Assembly: GCF_007830495.1 (NCBI RefSeq) | Contig: NZ_VLKW01000010.1 | Location: 62,001 to 126,000, forward strand | Reading direction: 5' to 3' | Source of the DNA: Pseudoduganella flava | GTDB lineage: Bacteria > Pseudomonadota > Gammaproteobacteria > Burkholderiales > Burkholderiaceae_D | Length of the DNA stretch: 64,000 bases | Part shown: piece after piece, positions 9,062 through 21,000 of the stretch | Numbering within the stretch: the stretch's first letter is position 1 | How the letters are laid out: each line of letters starts with the position of its first letter | Program-made: the position numbers and the translations under genes | Notes under the pieces: model-generated | What the model was told of the DNA's origin: nothing | The model's input: the letters and a program-made list of their open reading frames with translations, nothing else | Databases searched by the model: none

Positions 9062-12000
9062 TCACACGACCGTCTTCAACAGCCCCACGCCTTCGTCGGC
9101 GCTGATCGCGTCGTCGAGGATCCGGTCGAGGATCCGCTCGATCGCATCGCCGTCGCGTTCCGGCGGCGCCGCGGCAGGCATCGGCGCTGAGCCGAACGCG
9201 TCGGCCATCCAGTACCGTTCCTTGGCGAACGGGTAGCCGGGCAGCCGGGCCCGCACGGGGCGGCGCGGCCACAGCGCCTGCCAATCGACCGCGGCGCCGC
9301 GCACCCATTGCTGCAGCAGGTCGGCAGCGGAACGACCGCCCGGCGCCACGGTTGCGCCGCCAGTGCGGGCCGCCTGTCCGGCGATCGCTGTGCCGCCGTC
9401 GAGATAGGCCTGCAGCTGGCGCGCCAGCGCCGCCGCCGAATCGGCGACGAAGCCGACCCGCTCTTCCATCGGTTCGCGCCCGACCTGCAAGGTGTACGCA
9501 AGCGCTGCCAGGTTCGGCGCGTCGCCACTCGCCAGCACGGCCAGCAGGTCGGCGCAACGCTGGCGCAGCTGCTCGGGCGTGCGCGCGGACAGCGGAACGG
9601 CCAGCGGCCCGGCGGGCGCGGTGATCGGGTCCGGGGCGTCGTCGTACTGCTTCAGTACGAGGTGCACATTGGTGCCGCTGTGGCCGAACGAATTGAGTGC
9701 CGCCATGCGCGGCATGCCGGGTGCGGCCAGCCACGGGGTGCGCGTGCGCGTCAGGTGGAACGGCGAGCCGTCGAACTGGATCAGCGGGTTCATCTCGCTG
9801 AAGTTCAGCAGCGCCGGCAGCTCGCCGTGGCGCATCGACAGCAGCACCTTGATGATGCCGATCACACCGGCCGCGGCGGCCGCGTGCCCGATGTGCGACT
9901 TCGCGCTGCCGACGGCGCACCAGGCTTGTTCGTTGCTGTAGCGGCGGAACGCCCGCACCAGCGCATTCGTCTCGACCGGGTCGCCCAGCCGTGTGCCGGT
10001 GCCATGCGCCTCCACGTACGTGATGTGCCGCGGGTCGATGCCGAAACGGTCGTACACGCTGGCGATCAGCTGTTCCTGCGCCACGCCGTTTGGCGCCGTG
10101 ATGCCGTTGCTGGCGCCATCCTGGTTCATGCCGGAGGCGCAGATCGTCGCGTACACGTGATCCCCGTCCGCCAGCGCATCGTCCAGGCGCTTGAGCACCA
10201 GCATGCCCACGCCTTCCGAGATCACGGTGCCGTCGGCCGCCTTGTCGAACGTGTGGCAACGGCCGCTGGGCGACAGCATGTCGATGCCGTCCAGCCGCAC
10301 CAACAATTCCTGGTGCATGCAGGCGTTGACGCCGCCCGCCAGCACCAGGTCCGACTCGCCGTTGCGCAGGTTCTCGCAAGCGAGGTGGATGGCCACGGCG
10401 GACGACGAGCAACCCGTGTTGACGACGAACGCAGCGCCGTTGAAGTTCAACGCGTACGACAGCCGCGAAGCGATGATCGCATCCGACAGCCCCGTGAACG
10501 TATCGCCCACGTAGCCGGCGGGCTCGGCACCGATGAAGATGCCCGTCTGGCTGCCGGCCAGCGCCTTCGGGTTGTAGCCGGCATCTTCCAGCGCGTTCCA
10601 GCTCTCCTGCATCACAAGGCGCTGGTGCGGGTTCATCGACTCGGCTTCCTTCGGCGAGATGCTGAAGAACAGCGGGTCGAAGCAATCGCGCTCGGCCAGC
10701 ACGCCGGCCCATTTGCAGCGCGTCTTGCCCTTCCGCTTGGCGGTGCTGAAGGCCGTGCGCTGGTCCAGGTAATGGGCCGGCACTTCCTCGACGCCATCGA
10801 CACCGTCGACCAGGTTGCGCCAGAATGCGTCGACATTGCCCGCCTTCGGGAACTTGCCGGACATGCCGACGATTGCGATTTCCACGGGACCGTGGCTGGC
10901 GGCACGCGGCGCGGCCACGGCGGGCGACGCTTCCCGGGCCACCGCTTCCTCGACCACTTCGACTTCCTCCACCACCTCCTGCGCCGACAGCGCCGCCGTC
11001 ACCTCGGCGGCATGGGCCTCCGCCAGGTGCCGCGCCAGCCGCTCGACCGACGAGTACTCGAAGATGACGGCCGTGTTCAATGCGATGCCGAAGCGGGCGT
11101 TGACGCGGTCGATGAAGTTCACGCCGAGGATCGAATCGATGCCGTAATCGGAAAATGCGATCTCCGCATCGATGCCGGCCGCCGGCATCTTCAGCGTGGC
11201 GGCCAGGCAGTCCAGCACCGTGTCGCGCACCTGGCGCGGCAGGTCACCGCGCACCGGCGCGGCCACGCGGCGCACCCGCTTCGCCACGACGCCAGGCACC
11301 GCTTGCCGGACCGGCACCGCGGTGAGCGGCAGGCGGATCACGCCGTCGCTGCGCGCCACGACGACCTGGCTGCCCAGCGCACGGGCCTCGCCGCCGGGCA
11401 GCAGCACGTCGCTGAAACCTTCTTCCTGCAGCACGCGCCGCCACGTTTCCGGGTACAGGCCCGGGCAGCCGGGAATGCGCAGCGGCGCATCCTCGAAGCG
11501 CCACCAGCCGTCCAGCAGGCCGAACGTCAGGTGGGTCGACAGCGAGCTGTCGGCCATCTCGGACAGCACGATGAAGCCATCCTTGTGCAGCGCCGACTTG
11601 GCGTGCCGCAGCGTGCGGCGGATGTCCACCGTCGCATGCAGCGCATTGGTCGACAGCACGAGGTCGTAGCTGCCCGGCACGAGGCCCTGTGCGGACAGCG
11701 GCTGTTCGATGTCCAGCCGGCGGCACACGATATACGGATGCTCCGGCAGGTAGTTGCGCTCGGCGTGGAAGAAGAACGCTTTCGACAGGTCCGTATAGCA
11801 GTATTCGGCCATCGCGGCGGCATACGGGCGCAGTTGGTCGAACACGAGCGCCGATGTGCCGCCCGTGCCCGCGCCGATCTCGAGGATGCGGATGCGCGCG
11901 GCGGGATCGGCCTCCAACCGGCGCCGTACATACGCCGCGACGGTGGCGGCGACGATGCCGTTGAACGTATCGGCCGTCGGGTTGTTGCGGTACAGGCCGG

Positions 12001-15000
12001 CCACCTTGTCCATGGCGCCGTTCGGGAACACGACATCCGTCGCGGCCAGGTCGCCCCGCAGGACCGCCGGCAGCGCGTCGATGCATTCCTCGACCAGCAC
12101 GGCAAGCGCTGCGGTGGCAGGATCCTGCCGGAACCGCACACCGGCTTCGCGCATTTGCTCCATGTCCGGCGCTTCCCAGCGGTGGATCGTTTCGCCGTCG
12201 AACACCGCGGCGCCTGCCCGCGCCAGCAGCGCAAGGCACATCCGCAGCCACGGTTCGTACTTGTCCGCGATCGCGCAGCGCGACTGCAGTTCGGCGACGG
12301 TGCACGGCAAGGTGGCGCCGGCGGCGGAGCGCAGCCGCTCCAGCTGCACCAGCACCAGGCCGGCCATCCAGCCGTCCATCGCCCGTGCCGCGTCGGCGCG
12401 CACCAGCTGCGCAATGCGTTCGCGATCGATCTGTACGGCGCCGGTATCGAGGGTTACCGGAGCGGTGCCCGTCGCCAGCGCAGCGAACTCGCGGGTGTTG
12501 CAATGCATCAGCGCGGCCACCTCGGGCGCCGCGCGCATGCACAGCACCTGGTGCAGCCGGCCGGCGCGCAGTGCGCCGACAAAGCGTTCGAAGGCGGCGA
12601 ATCCCTCTTCGTCGCTCAGTGCGGCGAGGCTGCGGGTGGAGACGTTGTCGAGCTTTTCGATGCGTTCCTTGACGGCCGCCTGCCAGAAGCCCCAGTTGAT
12701 CGTGCCGACCGGGAACGGGCAATCGGAACGGATTGCGCGCACGAAGCTGTCGCCGAACGTGATGCCCGTCGCATAGGCCGACAGCTTCGACGCGCCCGAG
12801 AACGCGTACCCCTGGCCGGACGAGAAGAAGCACAGGAAGTCCAGCGGCTCGTCGCGCAGCGCCGCGTAAAACGCGGCGCTACCGAGCGTCTTCACTTCGA
12901 GGATGTCGCGGAACTGCTCTTCGCTGGTCCGGTCGATGCCGTTCTCGGTGCCGAACACCATGCTGGCGAAGATCGCACCGTGCACGTGGCCATGCTTGCG
13001 GCGCACCGCGGCCAGCGCGCGGCGCAGCGCCGCTTCGTCCAGCGCGTCCGCCTGGACGTACTCGGGCTGCACAGGCAGCGCATCGAAGGATGCCAGCGCT
13101 TCCCTGATCCGCGGCGCATCCGCTTCCGCGCGGCCGAGCCAGATCACGTGGGCATCGTAACGCTCGATCAATTGACGCGTCATCACGCGGCCGACGATGC
13201 CGCTGCCGCCGGCAATCACGTACACGCCGCCGTGCCGCAGCCCCGGCTGGGCCGCCGCGTCCCACTCGAGGCGCAGGAAGCCCTGGCGGTAACGCTGGCC
13301 ACCGGCCAGGCGGACCAGCTCGCCGCGATCCGTGGCCGGCTCGCGGGCCAGCGCCGCGACCAATGCCGCGCGTTGCGCTTCATTGGCGAGGTCGGCCGAA
13401 TCCAGGTCCACATTGCGAACGTGGAAGTGGTGGTCGCCCTGTGCCGCCGCATAGGCCAGGCCGGACGCGCCGGCGCCCCAGCAGCGCGGCGTGGTGCTGC
13501 CGTGGTTGTCCACGGTGACGACCCACGTATCGACGGCCGCGCCCTTGCCGTCCCGCTTCAACGTCTTCAGCAACCGCAGCAGCTGGATCTCGTTGCTTTC
13601 CTGGGCGGCGCGCACGTCCAGCGGTGCCGCATCCTCACTGCTCGCGAGGAAGTAAAGCGCATCGACCTGGCCGACGTCGTGCAGGCAGGCGTGCCAGCCA
13701 TCGCGGTCGGCGATTCCGCACGTGCGCTCGCCGGTGCCCTGCGCAACGGTTGCGTCACCCAGCGACACCTGCACGATGCGTGCGCCGCCGGCAGCGTAAT
13801 GCGCGGCCAGTGCCGCATCCAGGCCGAAGCAAGGCCCGGTGCGCACCAGCAGCACCGTGTTCGGCGCCGGCGCCGTTTGGCTGGACGGCAGCGGCGCTGC
13901 GGTCCAGTCCTGCAGGTAGCTGATGCCGTCCCAGGCGGGGGCTTCCTCTTTTGCCGGCGCGCTTGCCGCCACCGGAGTCTTGGCCGATGGGGAAGCCGCG
14001 GCGATCCAGTAGCGATCGCGCGCGAACGGATAGCCGGGCAAGCCGATGCGGCGCGGCTTGCGCGTACCGTAGAACATGGTCCAGTCCAGCTCCAGCCCCT
14101 TGGTCCACAGCTCCATCAACTTGCCGAGCTGGCAGCGGCCGAGCCACTTCGCCACGATCGTCGCGCGCAGTTCGTCGTCCTGCGCGATCATCCGGATGCT
14201 TTCCCTGTGCTGCTTGACAGACCCCAGCGCGATGCCGTCGGGCTGCTGGCCGGCCAGCCAGCTGTCCAGCGCGGCAGTCAGTGCTCCCACGGAATCGACC
14301 AGCAGCGCAAGCCGCTCGCCCATCGCTTCGCGGCCGATCTGCAGCGTGTACGCCAGGTCGAGCAGGTCGACGGGCGCCTCGGCGGCACGCAGATGCGCCA
14401 GCAGGTTGCGCGCGGCCTGCCGCAATTGCTCGGTGCCGCGGGCGGACAGCGGCACGATGACCTTGCCGTGTTCCGTGATCGCGTCGACGGCGCCGGACTG
14501 GCGGGCGGCCGGCACGTGCTCGGCCACGACCAGGTGCGCATTGGTACCGGAAAAGCCGAACGAGCTGATGGCGGCGCGCCGGCGCCCGCCCTGCCATGGC
14601 TGCAGGCGGGTGTTGACGCGGAACGGGCTGCCGTCCAGCTTGATATGTTCGTTACAGCGCTGGTAGTGGATCGTTGGCGGCAGCGCGCGGTGCTGCAGTG
14701 CCAGCAACAGCTTGATGAAACCGGCCGCGCCGGCCGCCGGCAGGCAGTGGCCGATATTGCTCTTGACGGAACCCAGCGCGCAATAGTCGCGCTCTTGCGT
14801 GAAGGCGCCGAACGCCGCCTTCAGCCCGGCCACCTCGATCGGGTCGCCCAGCTTCGTGCCGGTGCCGTGCGCTTCGACGAAGCCGATCTGCGCCGGGTCG
14901 ATCGCGAAGCGCCGGTACACGGATTCGAGCAGCCGCGCCTGCGCTTCCTCGTTCGGCGCCGTGATGCCGTTGGTCTTGCCGTCCTGGTTCACGCCCCAGC

Positions 15001-18000
15001 CTTCCAGCACGCCGAGGATGCGGTCGCCGTCGCGTTCCGCGTCGGCCAGGCGCTTCAGCAGCACCACGCCGACCGCCTCGCCGGGGACGAAGCCGTTGGC
15101 GCCCTGGTCGAACGTGTGGCAGCGGCCGTCCGCGGACAGCATGCCCGCCTGCGCCGTCATGATGTGCATCGCCGGCCCCGTCATCACGTACACGCCACCG
15201 GCCAGCGCCACATCGCTGTTGCCCGCATTGAGGCTGTCGCAGGCGCCGGCAATGGCCACCAGCGACGACGAGCATGCGGTATCGAGCGAGATGCACGGGC
15301 CGCGCAGGTTCAGGAAGTACGAGATGCGCGCCGCCAGGATCGACGCCGCGGCGCCCGTGAAGCCCTGCGCGGTGAACTGGGCCGGAGCGCCCTGCAGGTA
15401 GTCGCTGGGGCCGCAGCCGACGAACACGCCGCACTGGCTGCCCGCCAGCGCCTGCGGGTTGTAGCCGGCATGTTCGATGGCGTGCCAGCACGCCTGCAGG
15501 AACAGGCGCTGTTGCGGTTCCATGCACTCCGCCTCGGTCGGCGAGATGTTGAAGAACAGCGGATCGAAGCGGTCGTAATCGTCCAACGCACCCAGCCACT
15601 TGCTGTACGTTTTGCCGGCTACCGGCGCGCCAGGCTGGAAGTGCTCGGCCACGTTCCACCGTTCGGCGGCCACCTCAGCGATGCAATCCCGCCCGGCCGC
15701 CAGGTTGGCCCAGAATTCGTCCACATTGCGCGCCTGCGGGAACTGGCCGGCCATGCCGATGACGGCGATCGGGCTGGTCATCCGGTCGGCCGTGTGGTCG
15801 CGCCCTGGCCTTGCCTCGGGTGCCGGCTTGCCGCGCCAGGAAACCAGCGCGGCACGGGCAGCCTTGCGCGGCACCGGGGCTGGGACAACGGGTGCCGGTG
15901 GCGCCGGCGTTGTCACGTGCGCGGCCTGTGCGACCAGCGTGGCGATGTCGGCCAGCGACGGATGGCTGTACACCTTGGTGGCCTCGATGGCGGTGCCGTA
16001 ATGCTCGTTGATCTTGCGTACCCACGTGACGCCGGTGATCGAATCCAGGCCCAGGTCGATGAACTGGGCGTTGTCGTCGATTTCGCCGGGGTCGAGCAGC
16101 AGCTCGCGGGCCAGCATCGTGCGCAGGTGGGCGACGATGCCGGTGGGTTCGACGGCCGGAGCTGCGGTGGCCGGAGCTGCGGCCACTGGCGCCGGTGACG
16201 TACCGCCGACCAGCCGGGCCATCTCGTTCAGCGTGGGGTGGCTGTACACCTTCGTTGCCTCGATCGCCGTGCCGAAGTGCTCGTTGATCTTGCGAATCCA
16301 CGTGACGCCCGTGATCGAATCGAGGCCCAGGTCGATGAACGGCGTATCGTCGCCGATCTCCCCCGGCTGCAGCAGCAGTTCGCGGGCCAGCATCTGCCGC
16401 AGCGTGTCGATCGCCGCACCCGTCGGGACGGCGGTCGGCGTCGGCGCAGCCGGGGTCTCCGGCGCAGTGCCGAAGCGTGCCTGGATGGCGGCCAGCGTGC
16501 CGGTATTGCCGACAAACGTCTGCTCATGCATCGCCACTTCGCGGCGGTAGACATCGTCGCGGGCCGCGCGCAGCGCGTGCGTGCACAGGCCCTTCAGTTC
16601 GACCAGCCGGGCGCGTGGCTGCCGCGCGATCCGATGCGCCAGCGCCAACGCGGCCGGCAGCACATCGCGGCGCGGCAGTACGGGCAATGCCATTCCACGT
16701 TCAAGCAGGTCCGCGCCGGAAATCTCCACGGCGCTCAGCAGCGTTTCGCGCGCCAGGTCCAGGCCGATCTTTGCCGGGAACGTCAGCGTGGAACCGGCGC
16801 CTGGCGTGAAACCGTAGGCCATGTAGGGACTGCGGTAGCGGCTCTCGCCGGACAGCAGCACCAGGTCCGCATACATGCCGAACGACCAGCCGCCGCCGAT
16901 GCCATGGCCCTGGATCGCCGCGATCACGGGGACCGGGCATTCGAGCGCGAGCTCGAACACCTTCTCGTCCGTGAAGCGGGCCTGGCCCTCCTGGATCGCC
17001 AGCAGGGTTTCCATCGTGCCGCCGGTAGCGAAATAGCTGTCGTAGCCCGTAACGACGACAACGCGGATCGCCGGATCGCTTGCCACCAGCGCGAACACTT
17101 CCTTCAGCCCGTCCACCAGCTCGGCGGAAAACATGTTGCGGGCAGCGCGGTCCTGCATCGTCACGACGATCACGCCGTCCGGATGGGCCGTCGCCGTGAC
17201 GACCTGCGAGCGCAGTGCCAGTGCACCGTCGCGATCCTGCGCGACAGGCGCCGTCTGTGCCATTGGCGCGGACCGCGGCAGCGCGGCCATAGCGGCCTGC
17301 AGGTGCGCCACCTGCGCCTGTTTCCAAGCCACCGCGGTGTCGCGCGGCCATTGGTGCCAGAACGCGGCCATTGCCAGCGCGGCATCCAGCGGGTCTTCCG
17401 ACGCCAGTGCAAGGCCGTAGGCCGCCAGCTCGGCGCCGGTGCGTTCGATACCTGCCAGGCAAAGCTCGGCACCCAAGGCGCCGCCCAGCCGGAGCTCGGC
17501 CAGCGCCGCCAGTTCGCGCGCGTCGAACGCGGCCGCCGCTTCGCCGGTGATGCCGTAATTGCCACCCACGCGGTAAGCTGCCGCATCGGCCGCGAGGGCT
17601 GTGAGCCAGCCGGTGCCGCGAACATCTCCCTCGCAGGCGACGATCACTGGGACCGCACAGGCCTGCACGCTGTGCAGCAGGCGCGTAGCCGCCGCGGCGT
17701 CCAGCGCCGGCAGGAAGCCGTCGACGGCGCTGGTGACGATCACGCTGTGGTGGTCATCAGTGTTTGCCAGCGCCGCCTCCAGGTCGTCGAGCATCGCGCT
17801 CACGCTGCCACGGTCCTCCAGCTGCACCCGCAACGCACCGTGGTGCGCCTGGAGCGGGGTTGTGCGCGCAACGACGGGTGCATCCGGCGACAGGGCGTCC
17901 ACCAATGGCTTTACGGTGCGGGCCAGGTGCGTCTTCAGCAACGACAACGCAAGCCTGGGCTTCTTCGCCAGCTCGGCGGCCAGCGCACGGGCCTGGGCCA

Positions 18001-21000
18001 GCGGATCGGACGCGACGGGACACGCCCAGCCGATATCCTGTAATCCCCGGCCGCGCGGCGCTGTGGGCCGGTACAGCAGGGCCAGCGCGGGCGCATCGCC
18101 CAGCCGGGCGCGGAACAGCCGCTCTTCCGCGGCGCTGGGGAAGATTCCCTGCTCCAGGCCCGTATAGCGGTACTCTCCCCCTTCACCCGCCACCATGAAG
18201 TCGCAGACGGCGGCCAGCAACAGGCCGGCGCCGGTGGCGCCCTGCGCCGGCACGGCGATCACCGGACAAGGGAATGCGGCGATGGCGCGCAGCAGGCCGG
18301 AAGAAATGACCGCATTGCAGGCGGCCCGGTCGCCATGCCAGAACTCGGCCTGGCGTGCCGTCAGCAGTACGGCCTTCAAGCCCGGTTCGCGTTCCGCTTG
18401 TGCCAACGCAGCACACAAGCCGTCGACCAAGTCGACGACGCCGCCCGCATCCGCTTCGATGACGAACACGCCGTCACCACGGTCGAACAAGCGGATCGGC
18501 GCGGCGGCGGCGGGGCTGGCCGGGTCGGCCAGCGCGAGCACGGGCCGGCGTGCCGGTGGCTGCATGGGGATGTCGGCACCGGCACCCAGTGCGATCTGCG
18601 CAGGCTTGCGTGCGACGGGACTCTGCACCGGAGCGGCGGCCGCCAGCGTGATTTCGCGCGGCGGCGTAGCGGGCGCCGGTTGCCGTTCTTGTTCTTGTTC
18701 TTGTTCCTCTTCCGGCGCCGGCTCCGCCACGTCCAGCGCGAGGCCAAGCAGCCGGACGCAGACGTTACCGGCAACGTCGCAAACGTCGACGTCGATGGCG
18801 CCCTCCGCACCCGCATGGGGCGCCAGCAGCACCTGGCGCGGGCATGGCGCGAACACTTGCAACTGCGCCAGCGCGAGCGGCAGCGCGCCGTCAGCCGTCT
18901 TGTCCAACCAGTTGCCGATCGCGCGGCACAGCGCGGGCGCCAACGCAAAACCATCTTCTCCGTGCTCACCCAGGTCGGTGGCTTCCAACGCTTGCGCGGC
19001 CACGTCCACGGTCGGCCGCGCCAGCGCCGCGTACCGCGCATGCGCCTGGCACAGCACCAGCTCACCGTCGTGGATCTCGACATCCACGGCATCGTCGCCC
19101 TGCCCGAACACGGCGATGCCGATGTCGGCACCAGCCCGCACCGGGTCGCCCCACGCCACGTCATGCAGCGTCCACGTGCCATCGTCGGCACGCGGCGCGG
19201 CCAGCCGGACCGCCGCCAGCGCCATCTCCAGTACCAGCAGTGGCGGCAGCACGGCCGTACCGGCGCCGTTATCGAGGAATGCCTCGCTGCCGGTAAAGCG
19301 CGTGGCGAAACCATGCCCTGCCAACGTGGACACGTTCGCATGCACGAGCGGATGCAGCGCCGGTGCCGCGGCCTGCACGGAGACCGGCGCATTCCAGTAG
19401 CGCTCGCGGGCAAACGGATACGACGGCAGGCTGACCAACCCCGGTGCGGCACCATCATCGAGCTGGCGCCAATCGATGTCCTGTCCCTTCACCCACAGTT
19501 GTGCGAGGCGCGGCAGGTCCGTCGTCGCCTCCATATCCGCCGCATCCACCTTGCGTGCCTGGCCGCGCCAGAATGCTTGCCCAGCCGGCCCGCCAGCCAG
19601 GAATGCCCGCAGCCCATCCGCCAACTCATCCAGCGACGCGGCGACCAGTGCCAGCCGCTCCTCCATCGCCTCGCGCCCGACCTGCAACGTGTAGGCGACC
19701 GACGCGAGCGCCATGCCGTCATCCTCGAGCGCCGCCAGCAGATCGCGGGCACGCTGCTCCAGCTGGGCCACCGTGCGGGCCGAGAGCGGCACCAGCACGG
19801 GGCGCGCCGCCACAGCGGGAGCGGCGGGGGCGCGGTATTCCTCGACGATCACGTGCGCATTCGCACCGCCCGCCCCGAACGACGAAATGCCGGCGATGCG
19901 CGGCGCCGGGCGGCCATCGCGCAGCGGCGTTTCCCACTGCCGCAGCGCCTGATTGACGGTGAACGGCGTTGCGGCGAAATCGATGTGCGGGTTCAGCCGG
20001 GCCGAATGCAGCGACGGCACGATCTGCCGATGGCGCATCTGCAGCAGCACCTTCGTGATGCCGGCGATGCCTGCCGCCGATTCGCAATGCCCGATGTTCG
20101 ACTTGGCCGAACCGATCAGGCATTGCGCCTGGCCGCCTGCACCGAACGCCCGCGTCAGCGCCGCGATCTCGATCGGGTCGCCCAGCTTCGTGCCGGTACC
20201 GTGCGCCTCGACATAGCTGACGTCCGCCGCATCGATGCCCGCATCAAGCAGTGCGCGGCGGATCACGTCCGCCTGCGCCTGCGGATTCGGCACCGTGTAG
20301 CCGTTCGTCTTGCCGCCATGGTTCAACGCGCTGGCACGGATCACACCGTAGATATGGTTGCCATCGCGTTCCGCATCGGACAACCGCTTCAGCACGGCCA
20401 CGCCGACGCCTTCGCCGGGAATATAGCCGTCGCCGCCTTCGCCAAAGCTCTGGCAATGGCCGTCGCCGGAGATGAACTGGCCGCCGGACAGCATCGTGTA
20501 TTTGTTCGGATGGATGGTGACGTTGACGCCGCCCGCCAACGCCAGGCTGGTGCGGCCCAGCCGCAAGTCCTGGCACGCCAGGTGCAGCGCCGTCAGCGAC
20601 GACGAGCACATCGTGTCCAGGGTCAGGCTCGGACCGTGCAGGTTCAGGAAGTACGACACGCGGTTGGCAATGCCGGCCAGGGTGCCGGAGACGTTGTATT
20701 CACCATACATCACGCCCGCATACACGCCGACCTGGCCCGGCAAGCCGTTCGCGTCGGGGATCTGCAGCGCGGCGCGGGTGTAGCCGGCGTCTTCGATCGC
20801 CATCCACGCGTGCTGCAGGAACAGGCGCTCCTGCGGGTCGATGCCGGCCGCCTCGCGCGGCGCGATGTTGAAGAAGCGCGGGTCGAATTCGTCCACGCCG
20901 TCGATGAAACCGCCCCATTTGCTGTAGTGGGCGCCGGCGTGGCCGCGGTCCTCGCTGTAGTATTGCCGCCAGTCCCACCGCGAAGCCGGCACTTCGACGA

